The notes beneath the pieces were generated by a model. The model had not been told where the DNA came from and ran no database searches. It was given only the letters and a program-made list of their open reading frames with translations. From Streptomyces sp. NBC_01317 (GTDB lineage Bacteria > Actinomycetota > Actinomycetes > Streptomycetales > Streptomycetaceae), in NCBI RefSeq assembly GCF_035961655.1, contig NZ_CP108393.1, positions 1,364,001 to 1,428,000 on the forward strand: a stretch of 64,000 nt of DNA, given 5' to 3'. The translations under genes and the position numbers were made by a program. This document shows, one piece after another, positions 26,112-33,681 of this stretch; position 1 is the stretch's first letter; each line of letters starts with the position of its first letter.

Positions 26112-27005
26112 TCAGCCCTTGACGGCGCCTTCGCCGACGCCCCGGAAGAAGTACCGCTGGAGGCAGGCGAACAGGGCGATCAGCGGGGCCACGGCGATGA
26201 TCGTGCCCGCCGCGACGAGCCGTTCGTCGTTGGCGAAGGTGCCATGGAGGTAGTTCAGCCCGATGGTGAGGGTGAACCTGTCCGGGTCGCTCAGCACGAT
26301 CAGGGGCCAGAGGAAGTCGTCCCAGGCGCCCATGAAGGCGAAGATCGCGACGACGGCGAGGGTGCCCTTGACGGAGGGCAGGGCGATCCTGAGGAACCGC
26401 TGCCAGACGTTGGCGCCGTCCACGAAGGCCGCTTCCTCCACCTCCAGGGGGAGGTTGAGGAACGCGTTGCGCATCAGCAGCACGTTGATCGCGCTGATGG
26501 AGCCCGGCAGGAGCACCCCGATCAGGGTGTTGTTCAGGCCCAGCTCCCGCATGGTGGTGAACTGGGCGATGATCAGGCCCTCGACGGGCACGAGCATGGC
26601 GAGGATGAACGCCAGCGTCGCGGCCCGCCGTCCCCGGTAGCGCATCCGGGCCAGGGCGTAGCCGGCCAGCGCCGCGCCGACGCAGTTGGTGATCACGTTG
26701 GCGGCGGCGACCTTGAGCGAGTTGAACGCGTAGTCCCACACCGGGATGGTGTCGGCGACCCGGCCGTAGTTGCGCAGGGTCGGATCGCTCGGGAGGAACG
26801 ACGGCGGGGAGCTGAAGATGTCCTCGTGCGGGCCCTTGAGCGAGGTGGACAGCTGCCAGAGGAACGGGCCCACCGTCAGGGCCAGTACGGCGACCAGCAG
26901 GACGTACCGCAGGACAAGCTGCCAGGGCGCGACGCGCCGCCCGTCGGCGTCGGTGACCCGCATCCCCCGTCGTCCCCCGGCTTCGGTGGCTCTCAGCACG
27001 CTCAC
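26112..27005 (-). CDS. carbohydrate ABC transporter permease (MalG type)
   Basis: 297-aa inner-membrane protein with six spans. The cytoplasmic coupling motif EEAAFVDGANVWQRFLRIALP (near residue 200) identifies a CUT1-family permease. The GTG start has AAGGAGG 4 nt upstream and overlaps the stop of the other permease gene by 4 nt. No ATPase gene is in the operon, as usual in Streptomyces, where a shared MsiK-type ATPase energises many CUT1 importers. Confidence 0.95.
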   Translation of the reverse strand: MSVLRATEAGGRRGMRVTDADGRRVAPWQLVLRYVLLVAVLALTVGPFLWQLSTSLKGPHEDIFSSPPSFLPSDPTLRNYGRVADTIPVWDYAFNSLKVAAANVITNCVGAALAGYALARMRYRGRRAATLAFILAMLVPVEGLIIAQFTTMRELGLNNTLIGVLLPGSISAINVLLMRNAFLNLPLEVEEAAFVDGANVWQRFLRIALPSVKGTLAVVAIFAFMGAWDDFLWPLIVLSDPDRFTLTIGLNYLHGTFANDERLVAAGTIIAVAPLIALFACLQRYFFRGVGEGAVKG

Positions 27006-27934
27006 GCGTCCTCCTTGCGGTCGGCGCGGAGCACCAGCAGCATCAGGGCGACCACCACGGCGAAGACGACGACGGAGAGGGCGGAGGCGTACCCGACCCG
27101 CCCGCTCAGTCCGGTGCCGACGCGCTGCACGAGCATCACGAGGGTGGTGTCCTCCCCGGCGGGGCCGCCGTTGGGGCCCGCCATCAGGTAGACCTCGGAG
27201 AACACCTTGAAGGCGGCGACCGAGGAGAGGGCCGCGACGAGGACCATGGTGGAGCGGACCGCCGGAACGGTGACGGTGACGAACCGGCGCACGGCGCCCG
27301 CCCCGTCCACGGCGGCGGCCTCGTGCAGTTCACGGGGTACGTTGGCCAGCGCGGCCAGGTAGATGATCATGTAGTAGCCGAGGCCCTTCCAGACCGTGAC
27401 GGCCATGGAGCTGACCAGCAGCAGCCACTGGTCGCTGAGGAAGCCCACCTTCCCGACCCCGACGGTCTCCAGCAGCGCGTTGACCAGGCCCCGGTCGTCC
27501 AGCATCCACACCCAGATCAGCCCGACCACGACGATCGAGGCGACCACCGGGGTGTAGAAGGCGGCGCGGAAGAAGGCGATGCCGGGGATGTGCCGCTGGA
27601 CCAGCAGGGCGAGCAGCAGCGGCAGGACCACCAGCGCCGGGACGACACCGAGGACGTAGAGCGTGCTGTTGCGCAGGCCGATCCAGAACATGTCGTCGTC
27701 GAGCAGCTCACGGTAGTTGGCGAGCCCGACGAAGTGTCCCGGCAGCAGCGTCCGCCGGTCCGTGAAGGAGTTGATCACGGTGCTGACGAACGGGTACAGG
27801 CTGAACACGCCGACGATCAGCAGGCCGGGCGCGGCGAACAGCCAGGGGCTGTGCGTCAGATGGCGCCGGATGCCTCGGGCGGGCCTGGGGGCGGCGCGGG
27901 CCGCCGTGGCGGGCGCGGGGTGGGTGGTTGTCAT
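27002..27934 (-). CDS. carbohydrate ABC transporter permease (MalF type)
   Basis: 310-aa permease with six predicted spans and the coupling loop ELHEAAAVDGAGAVRRFVTVTVP near residue 210. It pairs with the MalG-type permease encoded immediately downstream. The gene starts 12 nt after the solute-binding protein stop, so the three form one transcriptional unit. It likely imports oligomannose released outside the cell. Confidence 0.95.
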   Translation of the reverse strand: MTTTHPAPATAARAAPRPARGIRRHLTHSPWLFAAPGLLIVGVFSLYPFVSTVINSFTDRRTLLPGHFVGLANYRELLDDDMFWIGLRNSTLYVLGVVPALVVLPLLLALLVQRHIPGIAFFRAAFYTPVVASIVVVGLIWVWMLDDRGLVNALLETVGVGKVGFLSDQWLLLVSSMAVTVWKGLGYYMIIYLAALANVPRELHEAAAVDGAGAVRRFVTVTVPAVRSTMVLVAALSSVAAFKVFSEVYLMAGPNGGPAGEDTTLVMLVQRVGTGLSGRVGYASALSVVVFAVVVALMLLVLRADRKEDA

Positions 27935-27946
27935 CTTCCGCTCGGC

Positions 27947-29236
27947 TCAGCTCTGCTGGAGCAGGCGGTCGCACGCCTTGACAGCGTTGTCGAGCGCTTC
28001 CTTGGGGCTCTGCTTGCCCTGGAGCGCCTTGGCCACCTCGTTGCCCAGCTCGGTCTTCATCTGGTCGCTGAACTGGACGGGGGTGTAATTGACCGCGTTC
28101 TTCAGGGACTTGGCGGCGGCTATCCGTACCCGCGTCTCGTCGGTGCCGTCCTCCTTCGTGAAGTACGGGTCGTCCAGGGAACCGGCGGTGCTCGGGAAGA
28201 TGGCGACCTGCTTGGCGAACGCCATCTGGCGGGTCGCGTCGGTCACGAAGTGGCCGAACGCCACCGCCGCGGGTTTCCGCTTGCTCCGGGAGTTGACCAT
28301 GACGCCCATGACGTACATGTTCACCTTGCCGGTGCTGGTGATCTGGTCGGTGATCCCGATGTTCCTGTAGAGGTTCGGCGCCTGCTTCTTGAAGTTGCCG
28401 AGGTCCAGGGCGCTGCCCGGGTTCATCGCGACGGACTCGGTGAGGAACTTGTGCCCCGCCGACTCGGGGGTGGCGGTGAGGGCCTGGGGGTCGAGCGCCT
28501 TGGCGTCGTACAACTCCTTGTAGCGGGTGAGCAGTTCCACGCCCTTGGCGTCGTTGAAGGCGAAGCCCGTACCGGCCTCGTTGGTCAACTGGGCGCCGTA
28601 GCGGCCGAAGTCCTCGATGGTGGGTACGTTGGCGAGGGTCGCGATCTTCCCGTCGCTCTTCTCGGCGATCCGGAGCCCGGCGTCGAAGACCTCGTCGTAC
28701 GTGGTCGGCGGCTTCTCGGGGTCGAGGCCCGCTTCCTTGAAGAGGCGCTTGTTGTAGAACAGCGGCCCGGTGTTCAGGTACCAGGGGAAGGCGTACGTCC
28801 CTTCCACTCCCGGCACTTGATCGCCCGCCCAGGCGCCCGGCAGGTACTCCTCGCGGTACTGCGCGGCGGACTTGTCGAGGTCCAGCGCGAGTCCGGCCCT
28901 CACCAGCGGGGCCAGCAGGTCCGGCGAGACGTTGACCACGTCGGGGAGGGTGCCGCCGGCGGCGTCGGCGCTGATCTTGTCGGCGTAGCCGTCGGCCGGC
29001 CGGTCGACCCACTTCACGTCGGTGCCCGGGTACTTCTTCTCGAAGTCGGCGATGACCCCGTTGAAGTAGTCCTTGAAGTTGGCCTGGAGGTTCCAGGTCT
29101 GGAAGGTGATCTTGCCTTCGATCTTGCCGGAGGCGTCCGGGGACGAGCCCGAGCCGGACCCTCCTCCGCAGGCACTGAGGGGCAGGACGGTGGCGAGGAC
29201 AACGGCGGCTGCGACGGTTCCGCGGGAGATACGCAC
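27947..29236 (-). CDS. extracellular sugar-binding lipoprotein of ABC transporter
   Basis: 429-aa solute-binding protein. The signal peptide ends in the lipobox LSAC (Cys about residue 25), followed by a Gly/Ser linker, so it is a membrane-anchored lipoprotein. The body matches family 1 sugar-binding proteins (ITFQTWNL, ADFEKKYPGTDVKWVDRP, GTYAFPWYLNTGPLFYNKRLF). The GTG at 29236 is chosen because AAGGAG lies 9 nt upstream and it gives a normal signal peptide. First gene of the glycan operon, divergent from a LacI-type regulator, with palindromic operators between them. Confidence 0.95.
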   Translation of the reverse strand: MRISRGTVAAAVVLATVLPLSACGGGSGSGSSPDASGKIEGKITFQTWNLQANFKDYFNGVIADFEKKYPGTDVKWVDRPADGYADKISADAAGGTLPDVVNVSPDLLAPLVRAGLALDLDKSAAQYREEYLPGAWAGDQVPGVEGTYAFPWYLNTGPLFYNKRLFKEAGLDPEKPPTTYDEVFDAGLRIAEKSDGKIATLANVPTIEDFGRYGAQLTNEAGTGFAFNDAKGVELLTRYKELYDAKALDPQALTATPESAGHKFLTESVAMNPGSALDLGNFKKQAPNLYRNIGITDQITSTGKVNMYVMGVMVNSRSKRKPAAVAFGHFVTDATRQMAFAKQVAIFPSTAGSLDDPYFTKEDGTDETRVRIAAAKSLKNAVNYTPVQFSDQMKTELGNEVAKALQGKQSPKEALDNAVKACDRLLQQS

Positions 29237-29317
29237 GGTGAACGGCTCCTTTGCTCGGACCAGGCGTGCGCGGGCGGGCCGGGGCTGAGGACCTCCGGGC
29301 CGCCCGCGCCTCGCAGA

Positions 29318-29327
29318 CATTGCAATG
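29318..29327. promoter_or_regulatory. palindrome CATTGCAATG, candidate operator
   Basis: A perfect 10-bp palindrome lies 82-91 nt before the start of the solute-binding protein, inside its likely 5' leader. It is followed directly by CGC, so AATGCGC is shared with the large operator at 29446-29484. It may be an accessory site for the same LacI-type regulator. Confidence 0.4.
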
Positions 29328-29397
29328 CGCCGGGGGGAAAGTCAACAGATCGGTCGCGGATAAGACGCAGGGAAGCCGGGACGGCGTCAAAAACCGC

Positions 29398-29426
29398 GCC
29401 ATAACAGCAGCTCAGAGCGTTGTCAC
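29398..29426 (-). promoter_or_regulatory. candidate promoter of the glycan-import operon
   Basis: On the minus strand, GTGACA (29426-29421) and TATGGC (29403-29398) are 17 nt apart, giving a transcript start near 29391 and a leader of about 155 nt. The large palindrome lies just upstream of the -35 box. On the plus strand, TACGAT boxes at 29435-29440 and 29525-29530 are possible -10 sites for the regulator gene. Confidence 0.35.
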
Positions 29427-29445
29427 AGTGAGATTACGATGGATC

Positions 29446-29484
29446 ACTAATGCGCTTTAGCTCTCTCAGCTCAAGCGCATTAGT
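29446..29484. promoter_or_regulatory. 39-bp near-perfect palindromic operator (LacI type)
   Basis: Left arm ACTAATGCGCTT (29446-29457) and right arm AAGCGCATTAGT (29473-29484) are perfect inverse complements. Between them a second pair of AGCT arms surrounds CTCTC. Each arm also reads as a pseudo-palindrome around GCGC (TAATGCGCTTTA and TCAAGCGCATTA), so the element may be two LacI-family half-operators with centres 23 bp apart. It lies between the solute-binding protein and LacI genes. A hairpin role in RNA is less likely because it sits before both coding regions. Confidence 0.8.
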
Positions 29485-29574
29485 ACACCGGGGGACTTCG
29501 CTCGCCCAGGACGGCGGGAAGGCATACGATGCCCACGTCGGACATCGGGCGAAACGCGGGGATCGGGGCATCGG

Positions 29575-30660
29575 GTGGCAGCGAAGGGGACGCCGTCCGG
29601 AGGGACCCCGCCGGCCAGGCGCACCCCCGCCCGCCGCCCGACCATGAAGGACATCGCCCAGCGCGCCGGAGTGTCGGAGAGCGCCGTGTCCTTCGCGCTC
29701 AACGACCGGCCCGGGGTCTCGGAGGTCACCCGCGACCGGGTCAGGCGGGTCGCCGAACAGCTGGGCTGGCGCCCCAGCACCGCCGCCCGCGCGCTGTCCG
29801 GCGAGGGCTCGGCCACGGTCGGCCTGGTGCTGGCCCGGCCGGCCGCGACACTCGGCGTGGACTCGTTCTTCCTCCAGCTGATCTCCGGCATCCAGGAGGG
29901 GCTGGCCCGGCGCCAACTCGGCCTGCTCTTCCAGGTGGTGGAGGACGTCGGCGCCGAGTGCGCGGTCTACCGGCGGTGGTGGGCCGAGCACCGGGTCGAC
30001 GGCGTGCTCGTCGTGGACCCGAGGACCGACGATCCCCGGCCCGACCTGCTGGACGAACTGGGCCTGCCCGGCGTGGTCATCGGCGCGCTGCCCGGCAACG
30101 ACGTGGGTCCGCACCCCGGCCTCTCGCAGGTACGGGCCGACGACACGGGCGCCATGGCGTCCATCGTCGGCCGGCTGCACGAGCTGGGCCACCGGCGGAT
30201 CGTGCACATCGCGGGGCTGCCCTCCTTCGCCCACACCGAGCGCCGGATCGAGTCGCTGCGGATCGAGGCCGCCCGGCGCGGCCTCGCCGAGGTCCGCTCC
30301 CTCACCACGGACTACTCCGACACCGAGGGCGCCGCGGTGACCCGGCGCGTCCTGGAGGAGGGCACCCCGCCGACCGCGCTGATCTACGACAACGACGTGA
30401 TGGCCGCGGCCGGGGCGGCGGTCACGGCCGGGCTCGGACTCTCCGTGCCCCGCGACGTCTCGGTCGTCTCGTGGGAGGACTCGGCGCTGTGCCGCCTCGT
30501 CCACCCCTGGCTGACCGCCCTCTCCCGGGACACGATCGGCTTCGGCCGGATCGCCGCGGGGGAGCTGGCCGCCCTGCTCGACGGGGGCGCGGCCCGCTCC
30601 GTACAAGTGCCGCTCCCCCGGCTGATCGAGCGCGAGAGCACCGGAGAAGCACGCGGGTAG
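29575..30660 (+). CDS. LacI-family transcriptional regulator
   Basis: 361-aa regulator. After a basic 23-residue extension, the LacI helix-turn-helix and hinge occupy residues 24-80 (MKDIAQRAGVSESAVSFALN, WRPSTAARALSG). The periplasmic-binding-like sensor domain follows, ending with VSWEDSALCRLVHPWLTALSRD. It most likely represses the divergent glycan importer and hydrolase operon until an oligomannoside is present. The GTG at 29575 has no clear ribosome site; an ATG at 29644 would start exactly at the HTH. The preceding palindrome suggests it may also control itself. Confidence 0.93.
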   Translation: MAAKGTPSGGTPPARRTPARRPTMKDIAQRAGVSESAVSFALNDRPGVSEVTRDRVRRVAEQLGWRPSTAARALSGEGSATVGLVLARPAATLGVDSFFLQLISGIQEGLARRQLGLLFQVVEDVGAECAVYRRWWAEHRVDGVLVVDPRTDDPRPDLLDELGLPGVVIGALPGNDVGPHPGLSQVRADDTGAMASIVGRLHELGHRRIVHIAGLPSFAHTERRIESLRIEAARRGLAEVRSLTTDYSDTEGAAVTRRVLEEGTPPTALIYDNDVMAAAGAAVTAGLGLSVPRDVSVVSWEDSALCRLVHPWLTALSRDTIGFGRIAAGELAALLDGGAARSVQVPLPRLIERESTGEARG

Positions 30661-30732
30661 CGCGGGAAAGCACCGAGGAAGCGTCAGGAAAGCACCGGGG
30701 AAGCACGGGCCGAATCGATCCTGTCGCGACCA

Positions 30733-30767
30733 TTGACACCCCAAGAGATCAAGTGATCTATTCACTT
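30733..30767 (+). promoter_or_regulatory. GntR promoter with overlapping palindromic operators
   Basis: TTGACA at 30733-30738 and ATCTAT at 30756-30761 are 17 nt apart, which would start transcription about 2 nt before the ATG at 30770. Two interlocked palindromes cover the same DNA: AGATCA-AG-TGATCT (30746-30759) and AAGTGA-N5-TCACTT (30751-30767). The second has the length and symmetry of FadR-type sites. Binding there would block RNA polymerase, so autoregulation is likely. Confidence 0.65.
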
Positions 30768-30769
30768 CC

Positions 30770-31459
30770 ATGAGTCGCAGTGAGGTGTCACTGTCCGAGC
30801 ATCTGGCGGACAGCATCGTTGAGATCATCCGAACCGAACGGCTGGTTCCGGGGGACGTCCTGGCGTCCTCCCGGGACCTGGCCCGCCGGTTCGACGTCAC
30901 CACGCCCACGGTCCGCGAGGCGTTGCGCAGACTTGAGGCCACCGGCGTGGTGGAGTTCCGGCACGGCTCGGGTACGTACGTGGGTCCTGGCAGCGAGCGG
31001 CGGCTGCTCGCCAATCCCCATCTCCCCCGCAGCAGCCGCGAGTCGGTCCTCGAACTGGTCGAGGCACGGCTCGTGCTGGAGCCCGCCGTGGCGGCCGCCG
31101 CGGCGCGGGTCCGGGAGGCCGGTGCGGTGGGCCGGCTGGAGGAGGCGGCGGTCAACGCGCTGCATCCGCCGGAGGATTCACCGGTCACCTCGACGCACTT
31201 CCACGTGGCTCTCGCCGCGGCCAGCGGCAACGCGCTGCTGCGGGAAGCCGTCGAGGCGTTGCTCCAGGTCAGGGCCACGGAGCAGGTCGAGATCCGGCAC
31301 CGTTACAACGACCGGGCGCGGGACCACGCCGAGCACGTGGAGATCTTCGAAGCGGTACGGGACGGGGACGCGGACGCGGCCGAGCGGCTGACCCGGGACC
31401 ACCTCGGGTCCATCCGCGCGGCGGTCCTCGCCGCCGACTTCCCGGGGAGCGAGCGATGA
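30770..31459 (+). CDS. GntR-family (FadR/FCD) transcriptional regulator
   Basis: 229-aa regulator. The winged helix is at residues 8-75 (GDVLASSRDLARRFDVTTPTVREALRRLEATGVVE, then RHGSGTYV). The FCD ligand domain follows, with His-containing metal-site segments (HFHVALAAASGN, HAEHVEIFEAVRDGD). No ribosome site precedes the ATG, in keeping with a near-leaderless transcript. It overlaps the creatininase-family gene by 4 nt (ATGA), so the regulator probably controls itself and that hydrolase, and perhaps the secreted esterase and AbgT-type transporter further on. Confidence 0.94.
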   Translation: MSRSEVSLSEHLADSIVEIIRTERLVPGDVLASSRDLARRFDVTTPTVREALRRLEATGVVEFRHGSGTYVGPGSERRLLANPHLPRSSRESVLELVEARLVLEPAVAAAAARVREAGAVGRLEEAAVNALHPPEDSPVTSTHFHVALAAASGNALLREAVEALLQVRATEQVEIRHRYNDRARDHAEHVEIFEAVRDGDADAAERLTRDHLGSIRAAVLAADFPGSER

Positions 31460-32247
31460 GCACACCCTCCCCGGCGGAGACCCGGCCCCCGCTGCGGCTG
31501 GCGGAGATGACCACGGTCGAGGCGGCCACGGCCGTCACGGCGAGCCCGGTGGTGATCATCCCGGCGGGCGCGTTCGAACAGCACGGCCCCGGGATGCCGT
31601 TGGCGACGGACACGATCCGGGCCGAGGGGGTGGCCGAACGGGTGGCCGCCGGACTCGGCGGGCGCGTGGTGATCGGCCCACCCCTGCCGGTCGGGGTGTC
31701 CCCGCACCACCTCGCCTTCGCCGGTACGGTCACCCTGACCACCACCACGCTGGCCACGGTGGTCCGTGAGTACGTGGAAAGCCTCCACCGGCACGGCTGG
31801 CGGAAGATCCTCGTGGTGACCGGTCACGGTGGCAACAACGCCACCCTGACCACGGTGGCGCAGGACCTGCTCACCACCCACCCCGACCTCCAGTTCGCCT
31901 GGACCCCGGTCACCCCGCTGGCCGCCGATGTCGTGTCGGAGATGGGCGTCAGCGAGGTGCACGGTCACAGCGGGGAGGCGGAGACCGCCCAAATGCTCCA
32001 CCTCGCACCGCACTTGGTGCACAACGACCGGCTGGTCCCCGGCACGACGGACACCGACCAGCTCGATCCGCTCTCCCGGCTGGCCCGGCACGGCAGCCAC
32101 CCCGCGCTCGCCGTGCGGTACGACCGGCTCAGTGAGAACGGTGTGCTCGGCGACCCGCGGTGGGCGACCGCCGAGGACGGGCGGGCGGTCGTGGACGCGG
32201 TCGTCGCCCGGGTGACCGCCTTTGTCAAGGAGTGGCTGGACGTCTGA
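31456..32247 (+). CDS. creatininase-family amidohydrolase
   Basis: 263-aa metal-dependent hydrolase. The conserved ligands are visible: Glu41 and His43 in GAFEQHGP, Asp52 in LATDT, then VTGHGGNNAT and a Glu in HSGEAETAQM. The family opens cyclic or linear amides (creatinine, formamides) and also includes the MftE peptidase of mycofactocin synthesis. No mycofactocin genes are nearby, so a small-molecule amidase fed by the adjacent AbgT-type transporter is one possibility. Translationally coupled to the GntR gene. Confidence 0.92.
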   Translation: MSTPSPAETRPPLRLAEMTTVEAATAVTASPVVIIPAGAFEQHGPGMPLATDTIRAEGVAERVAAGLGGRVVIGPPLPVGVSPHHLAFAGTVTLTTTTLATVVREYVESLHRHGWRKILVVTGHGGNNATLTTVAQDLLTTHPDLQFAWTPVTPLAADVVSEMGVSEVHGHSGEAETAQMLHLAPHLVHNDRLVPGTTDTDQLDPLSRLARHGSHPALAVRYDRLSENGVLGDPRWATAEDGRAVVDAVVARVTAFVKEWLDV

Positions 32248-32571
32248 TCCCGTAACAGCCACACGAGCCGCACCAGCAGCACTGCCCGCACTATCCGCAC
32301 CACCAGCACCACCAGCACCACTTGTACCCATCGCACCACCGATGACGGCGTGTGCGGTGCCGTAGCACCGGCCTGCCCGGAGCGCCGCCCGCACGCACCA
32401 CCCCGCCCGCGATGCCGGGCCCGTACATCCCTGTCACGCGTTTCCCTGTCACGCGCCCACGCGTCGTTCGTACGCCCGCGCGTCCCCGCCCCGCCCTGCC
32501 CGGGGCACCCCCAGCTCAGCACCCAGAACGACAGCCGTCCGCCGCCAGGCGTCCGGCAGAAGGAGCCTGCC
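32248..32571. other. low-complexity intergenic stretch
   Basis: 324 nt without a supportable gene. Positions about 32262-32343 are built from CACCAG/CAGCAC-like trinucleotide repeats. The rest is C-rich. AAGGAG at 32560-32565 belongs to the following esterase gene. Confidence 0.6.
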
Positions 32572-33582
32572 ATGAACACCACCCTCCGGCCCAGAACCGC
32601 CCTCTCCCTCCGGCGGCTGGCCACCGCCGCGACCGGCCTCCTGCTGTGTGTCGCGGCGACCGCCACCACCGCGTCCGCCTCCGCCCCCACCGCGCCGCAG
32701 CGGACCACGGGCAAGACGGCCTGCCGGCTGCCCGCGCCCCAGGCCGCCGGCACGAGCGAGGCCCACACGCTCACCAGCGGCGGCCGGGAGCGCTCGTACC
32801 GGCTGCACCTCCCCGCCGACTACGGGAAGAAGCGCGACTGGCCCGTCGTGCTGGCCTTCCACGGCCGCGGCAACACCGGCGCCGGTACGGAGGAGTTCTC
32901 CAACCTGTCGACCCTGCCGGCCGTCGTCGTCTACCCCGAGGGTGTGATCGGCACCGGCGACGGTGACCGGCAGGCCTGGCAGGGCGCGCCCTACGCGGCG
33001 GCCGGCGTCGACGACGTCGCGTTCACCGGCGACCTGATCGACACACTCGAAGCCACCCTGTGCGTCGACGAACGGCGGGTGTACGCCACCGGCAAGTCCA
33101 ACGGCGCGGGCTTCGTCAGTACGCTGCTCGCCTGCCGGATGGCCGACCGCATCGCCGCCGTCGCACCCGTCGCCGCCGCCCTCTACCCCACGGGGGAGAC
33201 GTGCCGGCCGTCCCGCCCGGTGCCCATGATCGAGTTCCACGGCACCGGCGACGTGACCATCCCGTACGCGGGTGACGCCGACCGCGGCCTGCCCGCGATC
33301 GCCACGTGGGCGGCGGACTGGGCCGAGCGCAACGGCTGCCACACCCGGCCGCGGGTACGGACGACCGCCCCCGACATCACCACGACCAGCTGGCGCGGCT
33401 GCGACCGCGGGGCCGACGTGCGGCACGTCGCCGTGACGGACGGCGGGCACACCTGGCCGGGCGCGGACATCTACAGCGGCGGCGGCTACACCACCCAGAC
33501 CGTCGAGGCGCACGAGGTCCTGTGGAAATTCCTGCGGGACTTCCGCACTCCCCCCGCCCGCGGCCACGGCCACGGCCACTGA
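32572..33582 (+). CDS. secreted PHB-depolymerase/feruloyl-esterase-like alpha/beta hydrolase
   Basis: 336-aa exported enzyme. The signal peptide has an Arg pair and a hydrophobic core (RRLATAATGLLLCVAATA) ending at ASA about residue 38. The alpha/beta-hydrolase (LpqC-like) triad is Ser176 in GKSNGAG, Asp227 in GTGDVTIPY and His293 in GGHTWPG. The family cleaves polyhydroxybutyrate oligomers or plant hydroxycinnamate esters. The ATG at 32572 has AAGGAG 6 nt upstream. The C-terminus ends in RGHGHGH, a short His/Gly tail that may bind metal. Confidence 0.93.
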   Translation: MNTTLRPRTALSLRRLATAATGLLLCVAATATTASASAPTAPQRTTGKTACRLPAPQAAGTSEAHTLTSGGRERSYRLHLPADYGKKRDWPVVLAFHGRGNTGAGTEEFSNLSTLPAVVVYPEGVIGTGDGDRQAWQGAPYAAAGVDDVAFTGDLIDTLEATLCVDERRVYATGKSNGAGFVSTLLACRMADRIAAVAPVAAALYPTGETCRPSRPVPMIEFHGTGDVTIPYAGDADRGLPAIATWAADWAERNGCHTRPRVRTTAPDITTTSWRGCDRGADVRHVAVTDGGHTWPGADIYSGGGYTTQTVEAHEVLWKFLRDFRTPPARGHGHGH

Positions 33583-33681
33583 CCCCTCCCCCAGCCCGCT
33601 GACCCCCCACGACGCAGGTCCACCCCTCCCCCTCGCCGATCCCGTCCCCTACTCTCACATCCGAGCAAGGAGCCGCTCCCC

